Origin: an uncultured Oribacterium sp.
GTDB lineage: Bacteria > Bacillota > Clostridia > Lachnospirales > Lachnospiraceae
Assembly: GCA_934270345.1 (NCBI GenBank)
Contig: CAKQPT010000008.1
Coordinates: forward strand, 19,797-83,796
Direction of reading: 5' to 3'
DNA length: 64,000 nucleotides
Part shown: positions 60,103 to 64,000 of the stretch, one piece after another
How positions within the stretch are numbered: the stretch's first letter is position 1
Layout: each line of letters begins with the position of its first letter
Program-made: the position numbers and the translations under genes
The notes under the pieces: model-generated
What the model saw: the letters and a program-made list of their open reading frames with translations, nothing else
Database searches by the model: none
Told to the model about the DNA's origin: nothing

Positions 60103-62628
60103 ATGAATCAGTTTACGATACAGGCACAGCGTGCGCTGCAGCTCGCGATCGAAGCGGCAGAGGAGCTGGGCCATCAGTACATAGGAACCGAACACATCCT
60201 TCTCGGCCTTCGCCGTGAGGGCACGGCTGTGGCCGCGAAGGTGCTGCAGTCAAACGGCATCGATGATCAGAAGATTCTCGATATGATCGCGAAGTTCATC
60301 GCTTCCGACACGAAGGTGACGATCCGTGAGCGTGCAGGCTATACGCCGTCGGCGAAGCGCCTCATGCAGAACGCGATGCAGGAATCCCTGCGCGCGGGTG
60401 CCCGTCTCGTCGGGACAGAGCATATCCTGATTGCGATGCTGAAGGATACAAACTGCGTCGCTTCCCGTATCATCGCGACGCTCGGCGGTAACGCACAGCG
60501 CATGTACCAGCAGATCATGGCCGTGATCGGGGACGATGTCGTCATCGACGACACGAGCCGACCGCAGGCAGCACAGCAGCCGGCCTCGGATACACCGACG
60601 CTGGATCAGTATGCGCGCGACCTCACCGCGATGGCAGCCGAAGGAAAGCTCGACCCGGTCATCGGCCGGGAGCGGGAGATCATGCGCGTTGTACAGATCC
60701 TGTCCAGACGTACGAAGAACAATCCATGTCTGATCGGTGAGCCGGGGGTCGGCAAGACCGCGGTGGTCGAGGGACTGGCGGAGCGTATCGTCGCCGGCGA
60801 TGTTCCGGACACCATCCTGCAGAAGCGTGTGATGTCGCTCGATATCTCCAGCATGGTCGCAGGCTCGAAGTACCGTGGTGAGTTCGAGGAGCGCATCAAG
60901 CGTGTCATCGCCGAGACCGTAAAGAACGGCCAGGTGCTGCTCTTCATCGATGAGCTGCATACCATCATCGGTGCCGGTGGTGCCGAGGGGGCACTCGATG
61001 CGGCGAATATCCTGAAGCCGGCCCTGGCTCGTGGCGAGCTCCAGATCATCGGCGCGACGACCCTCGATGAGTACCGTAAGCATATCGAAAAGGATGCGGC
61101 ACTCGAGCGACGTTTCCAGCCGGTGACGATCGATGAGCCGAGTGAAGAAGAGAGCTATGCAATCCTGAAGGGCATCGTGTCGAAGTACGAGGAGCACCAT
61201 CAGGTGCTGATCGACGATGCCGCACTGAAGGCGGCCGTCACACTTTCGGTCCGCTATATCAATGATCGTTACCTGCCGGATAAGGCCATCGATCTCATCG
61301 ATGAGGCGGCGTCGAAGCTGCGGATCCTTCACTCCGGTGAACCGGAAAGCGTGAAGAAGCTGCGTGCGAAGATCGACGCGATGGATGCGGAGAAGGAAGA
61401 CTGTATCCGCCGTGAGGATTTCGAAGCGGCTTCCCAGATCAAGAAGAAGCAGCTGCGGGAGAAGGCGAAGCTCGAGCGTGCGCTGCAGAGCTGGCAGTCG
61501 GAGAAGGAGGAGCATAAGCTCCACGTTACCGAGGCCGATATCGCCCGCGTGGTCTCCGAGTGGACCCGTATCCCGGTAGAGAAGCTGACCGAGGGCGAGG
61601 CAGAGCGCCTCATGCGCCTCGAGGAGACACTGCATAAACGCGTCATCGGACAGACCGAGGCGGTGTCCGCGGTAGCGAAGGCGATCCGTCGTGGTCGTGT
61701 GGGTCTCAAGGATCCGAAGCGTCCGATCGGCTCCTTCATGTTCCTCGGTCCGACCGGCGTCGGCAAGACCGAGCTCAGTAAGGCACTCGCCGAGGCGATG
61801 TTCGGCTCGGAGGCCGATCTCATCCGCGTCGACATGTCGGAGTACATGGAGAAGTACAGCGTCTCGAAGATGATCGGATCGCCGCCAGGCTACGTCGGCT
61901 ACGATGAGGGTGGTCAGCTCAGTGAGAAGGTGCGCCGGAATCCATATTCCGTCATCCTCTTCGATGAGATCGAGAAGGCCCATCCGGATGTGCTGAACGT
62001 CCTCCTGCAGGTGCTCGATGATGGTCATATCACCGATGCCCAGGGCCGGAAGGTCTCCTTTAAGAACACGATCATCATCATGACGTCCAATGCAGGCGCC
62101 GAGCAGATCGTGAGCCCGAAGCGTCTCGGTTTCGACACCGGCGGGGATGAGAAGGCGAAGAACTACCAGATCATCAAGTCCCGTGTGATGGAAGAGGTGC
62201 ATCGTCTCTTCCGTCCGGAGTTCCTGAACCGTGTCGATGACATCATCGTCTTCCAGCCGATCACGAAGGAGGACCTTCGCGCGATCCTTGACATCATGAT
62301 GAAGGATATGGTGAAGAACGCACTCGAGGAGCTGAATATCCGCCTTCATCTCGATGCGGATGCAGCGAACCTCCTCATCGAGCGTGGGTATGATCCGAAG
62401 TATGGTGCACGTCCGCTGCGCCGGGTGCTTCAGACCGAGCTCGAGGATAAGCTCGCGGAGGAGATCCTGAGCGGACACATCGCGAAGAATTCCAGTGTAC
62501 GTATCGGCGTCGACAAGGATGGAAAGACTCTGAAGTTCCAGGGCCGCCGCCTGCCGTCCGGCGGCACACGTCGTGCGAAGACGGAATCGACAGCAACTGT
62601 GCAGGAACAGGATACAGACGCACAGTAG
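60103..62628 (+). CDS. clpC: ClpC, AAA+ unfoldase of ClpCP
   Basis: 841 residues: N-terminal repeat domain (1-~145, [21 protein letters not shown]), D1 AAA+ with Walker A GEPGVGKT (212-219), a middle domain with a UVR-like coiled coil (~425-470; [19 protein letters not shown]), D2 AAA+ with GPTGVGKT (549-556) and [20 protein letters not shown]. Ribosome site AAAGGTGG. In Bacillus clpC is the last gene of ctsR-mcsA-mcsB-clpC; here those three genes are absent and clpC is followed by radA, so it has its own promoter. Confidence 0.96.
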   Translation: MNQFTIQAQRALQLAIEAAEELGHQYIGTEHILLGLRREGTAVAAKVLQSNGIDDQKILDMIAKFIASDTKVTIRERAGYTPSAKRLMQNAMQESLRAGARLVGTEHILIAMLKDTNCVASRIIATLGGNAQRMYQQIMAVIGDDVVIDDTSRPQAAQQPASDTPTLDQYARDLTAMAAEGKLDPVIGREREIMRVVQILSRRTKNNPCLIGEPGVGKTAVVEGLAERIVAGDVPDTILQKRVMSLDISSMVAGSKYRGEFEERIKRVIAETVKNGQVLLFIDELHTIIGAGGAEGALDAANILKPALARGELQIIGATTLDEYRKHIEKDAALERRFQPVTIDEPSEEESYAILKGIVSKYEEHHQVLIDDAALKAAVTLSVRYINDRYLPDKAIDLIDEAASKLRILHSGEPESVKKLRAKIDAMDAEKEDCIRREDFEAASQIKKKQLREKAKLERALQSWQSEKEEHKLHVTEADIARVVSEWTRIPVEKLTEGEAERLMRLEETLHKRVIGQTEAVSAVAKAIRRGRVGLKDPKRPIGSFMFLGPTGVGKTELSKALAEAMFGSEADLIRVDMSEYMEKYSVSKMIGSPPGYVGYDEGGQLSEKVRRNPYSVILFDEIEKAHPDVLNVLLQVLDDGHITDAQGRKVSFKNTIIIMTSNAGAEQIVSPKRLGFDTGGDEKAKNYQIIKSRVMEEVHRLFRPEFLNRVDDIIVFQPITKEDLRAILDIMMKDMVKNALEELNIRLHLDADAANLLIERGYDPKYGARPLRRVLQTELEDKLAEEILSGHIAKNSSVRIGVDKDGKTLKFQGRRLPSGGTRRAKTESTATVQEQDTDAQ

Positions 62629-62688
62629 ACAGAAACTGCAAAGATAAAGACTACGTGATAGAAAAAGAAGTACATCTGTCATGAAACT

Positions 62689-62731
62689 ACAGCAACGCAC
62701 GAACATCCCGATGTCCGTGCGTGCTGTTTAT
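62689..62731 (+). terminator. Terminator-like hairpin after clpC
   Basis: ACAGCA-A-CGCACG-A-ACAT / ATGT-C-CGTGCG-GCTGT stem with bulges, CCCG loop, TTTAT follows. Just upstream of the radA ribosome site, so it may be leaky. Confidence 0.6.
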
Positions 62732-62744
62732 AAGAGGAAATACT

Positions 62745-64000
62745 ATGGCGAAAAGTACATCGCGCTACTTCTGTAAGGAATGTGGCTATGAATCCGCGAA
62801 GTGGCTCGGTCAGTGCCCGAGCTGCCGCGCGTGGAATACCTTCGTGGAGGAACCGGTCGTAAAAGCCTCCCCGGCTTCCGGTTTCAGCCGAAACACCGGC
62901 ACGCGTCCGCCACGGCAGCGACCGGTGCGTGTCGATGAAATCGCCCTCGAAAAGGAGGACCGCATCCCGACCGGCTTCCAGGAGCTCGACCGTGTGCTCG
63001 GCGGTGGTATCGTCGTCGGCTCGATGGTATTGCTCGGTGGTGACCCGGGCATCGGAAAATCGACGATCCTCCTCGAGGTCTCGCGTAATCTGGCGTCAGA
63101 TGACGGAAAATCCGTCCTCTATGTCTCCGGTGAGGAGAGCCTCAAGCAGATCAAGCTGCGAGCGGAGCGCATCCGACCGATCTCCGGTGATCTCCGCTTT
63201 ATGACGGAAACGAATATCGAGAACATCATCGAGACCATCCGCGAGGAGAAGCCGGACTTCGTCGTCATTGATTCCATCCAGACGATGTATACCGAGAGCG
63301 TCACCGCGGCCCCGGGCTCGGTCAGCCAGGTTCGTGAGTCGGCGGCCCAGCTTCTCCGCACCGCGAAGGAGTGCGGTATCGCGATCTTCCTCGTCGGGCA
63401 TGTGACGAAGGACGGTACCGTCGCCGGTCCGAAGATCCTCGAGCATATGGTCGACGTCGTCCTCTTTTTCGAGGGTGAGTCCGGAAGCAGTCTCCGCATC
63501 CTGCATGGGCAGAAGAACCGTTTCGGCTCGACGAACGAGATCGCGGTGTTCGAGATGGACGGCGCGGGTCTGCATGAGGTGCTGAATCCGTCCGAGCTGC
63601 TGCTTTCCGGCCGGCCGATCGGTGCCAGCGGTTCGGTCGTCACCTGTGGCATGGAGGGCACCCGTCCGCTGCTGCTCGAGATCCAGGGACTGCTCGTGCC
63701 GAGTGCTTTTAATCTGCCGCGACGTACGGCGAACGGCATCGATTATAATCGCCTGAACCTGCTGATCGCCATCGTTGAAAAGCGGCTGAATCTCGAGATC
63801 GGGAAGTACGATGCCTATGTCAATATCACCGGCGGACTGCGCATCGCCGAGCCGTCCATGGACCTCGCCGTCATCATGGCGCTGATTTCTTCTTATATGA
63901 ATATCGAGATCCCGGAGGACGTGATGATCTTCGGTGAGGTCGGACTCAGTGGTGAGGTACGTGCCGTATCGAACGCCGACCAGCGGATCGAAGAGGCGGC
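62745..64000 (+). CDS. radA: DNA repair protein RadA (Sms), 3' end outside window
   Basis: Branch-migration ATPase for recombination. 418 codons are visible, starting from ATG 62745 (AAGAGGAAA upstream) and running open to the window end; family length is ~455. Zinc finger CKECGYESAKWLGQCPSC (residues 10-27), Walker A GGDPGIGKST (~98-107), Walker B VVIDSIQT, KNRFGSTNEIAVFEM motif (~255-270) and the Lon-like C-terminal domain (~300 on). It follows clpC, as in Bacillus (clpC-radA-disA order). Confidence 0.97.
   Translation, partial: MAKSTSRYFCKECGYESAKWLGQCPSCRAWNTFVEEPVVKASPASGFSRNTGTRPPRQRPVRVDEIALEKEDRIPTGFQELDRVLGGGIVVGSMVLLGGDPGIGKSTILLEVSRNLASDDGKSVLYVSGEESLKQIKLRAERIRPISGDLRFMTETNIENIIETIREEKPDFVVIDSIQTMYTESVTAAPGSVSQVRESAAQLLRTAKECGIAIFLVGHVTKDGTVAGPKILEHMVDVVLFFEGESGSSLRILHGQKNRFGSTNEIAVFEMDGAGLHEVLNPSELLLSGRPIGASGSVVTCGMEGTRPLLLEIQGLLVPSAFNLPRRTANGIDYNRLNLLIAIVEKRLNLEIGKYDAYVNITGGLRIAEPSMDLAVIMALISSYMNIEIPEDVMIFGEVGLSGEVRAVSNADQRIEEA

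Noticed and set aside
60103..62628. ClpB instead of ClpC
   Set aside because: The middle part is a short UVR-type coiled coil, not the long ClpB coiled coil, and the N-terminus is ClpC-like.

Overview
The window looks like a chromosome segment of a fairly GC-rich Clostridia (Bacillota) member, most likely a Lachnospiraceae-type anaerobe. The reasons are Firmicutes gene orders (priA-def-fmt-rsmB-rlmN-prpC-prkC-rsgA-rpe; tig-clpP-clpX-engB; infC-rpmI-rplT behind an L20-type leader; cmk-ispH-rpsA), a PASTA kinase, ClpC, CdaA/CdaR, a formate-THF ligase, a biotin-dependent sodium-pump decarboxylase operon, and tRNA without encoded CCA. No phage, IS, CRISPR or rRNA genes were seen. The genus cannot be fixed from the sequence alone.

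Layout: 1-5.2 kb end of a winged-helix regulator, FtsK/SpoIIIE, formate-THF ligase. 5.3-20.9 kb cell-wall ligases MurE/MurF, then PriA, deformylase, Met-tRNA formyltransferase, a zinc membrane peptidase, RsmB, RlmN, PP2C phosphatase, PASTA kinase, RsgA, Rpe and pyridoxal kinase, mostly with short gaps or ATGA overlaps. 21-26.8 kb serS and a MacB-like ABC export operon with a large surface protein. 26.9-38.1 kb aspartokinase, flavoprotein, cmk, ispH, rpsA, trigger factor, ClpP, ClpX, EngB, and the infC operon. 38.1-39.9 kb an RNA- and repeat-rich stretch holding two large palindromes, tRNA-Leu(CAG), a small membrane protein on the minus strand and a long leader. 39.9-47.7 kb an overlapping operon of membrane and TPR proteins around the c-di-AMP cyclase CdaA and CdaR. 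47.8-49.9 kb a basic DUF6465-like protein and an RsmF-like methyltransferase. 50.2-55.8 kb an operon with acyl-CoA carboxyltransferase, OadG/biotin lipoprotein, biotin carrier, OadB and OadA-like subunits. 55.9-59.9 kb a candidate small structured RNA followed by two surface proteins (SH3-glucosaminidase; cohesin-like with a cytoplasmic tail). 60.1-64 kb clpC and the 5' part of radA.

Main points beyond ordinary annotation: (1) a dispersed long-hairpin repeat family (A: 5264, 36583, 38208, 59961) and a second palindrome (B: 38741, half copy 38167); one A copy forms the 3' end of engB. (2) A compact multi-hairpin RNA with its own promoter and intrinsic terminator at 55913-56036. (3) A 350-nt leader with a duplicated 25-nt motif ahead of the c-di-AMP operon. 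(4) A hybrid transcarboxylase/Na+-pump operon with two near-identical biotinyl domains, one fused to a lipoprotein OadG. (5) A phosphosite-like motif DLxxTR shared by the PASTA kinase juxtamembrane region and, twice, by the tail of the cohesin-like protein. (6) An AT-rich island with a good promoter inside ispH.

Gene starts given here are chosen from Shine-Dalgarno position, promoter position and family N-termini. All function calls come from reading motifs; no database search was run. Percent GC values and motif counts were made by hand over the stated stretches.
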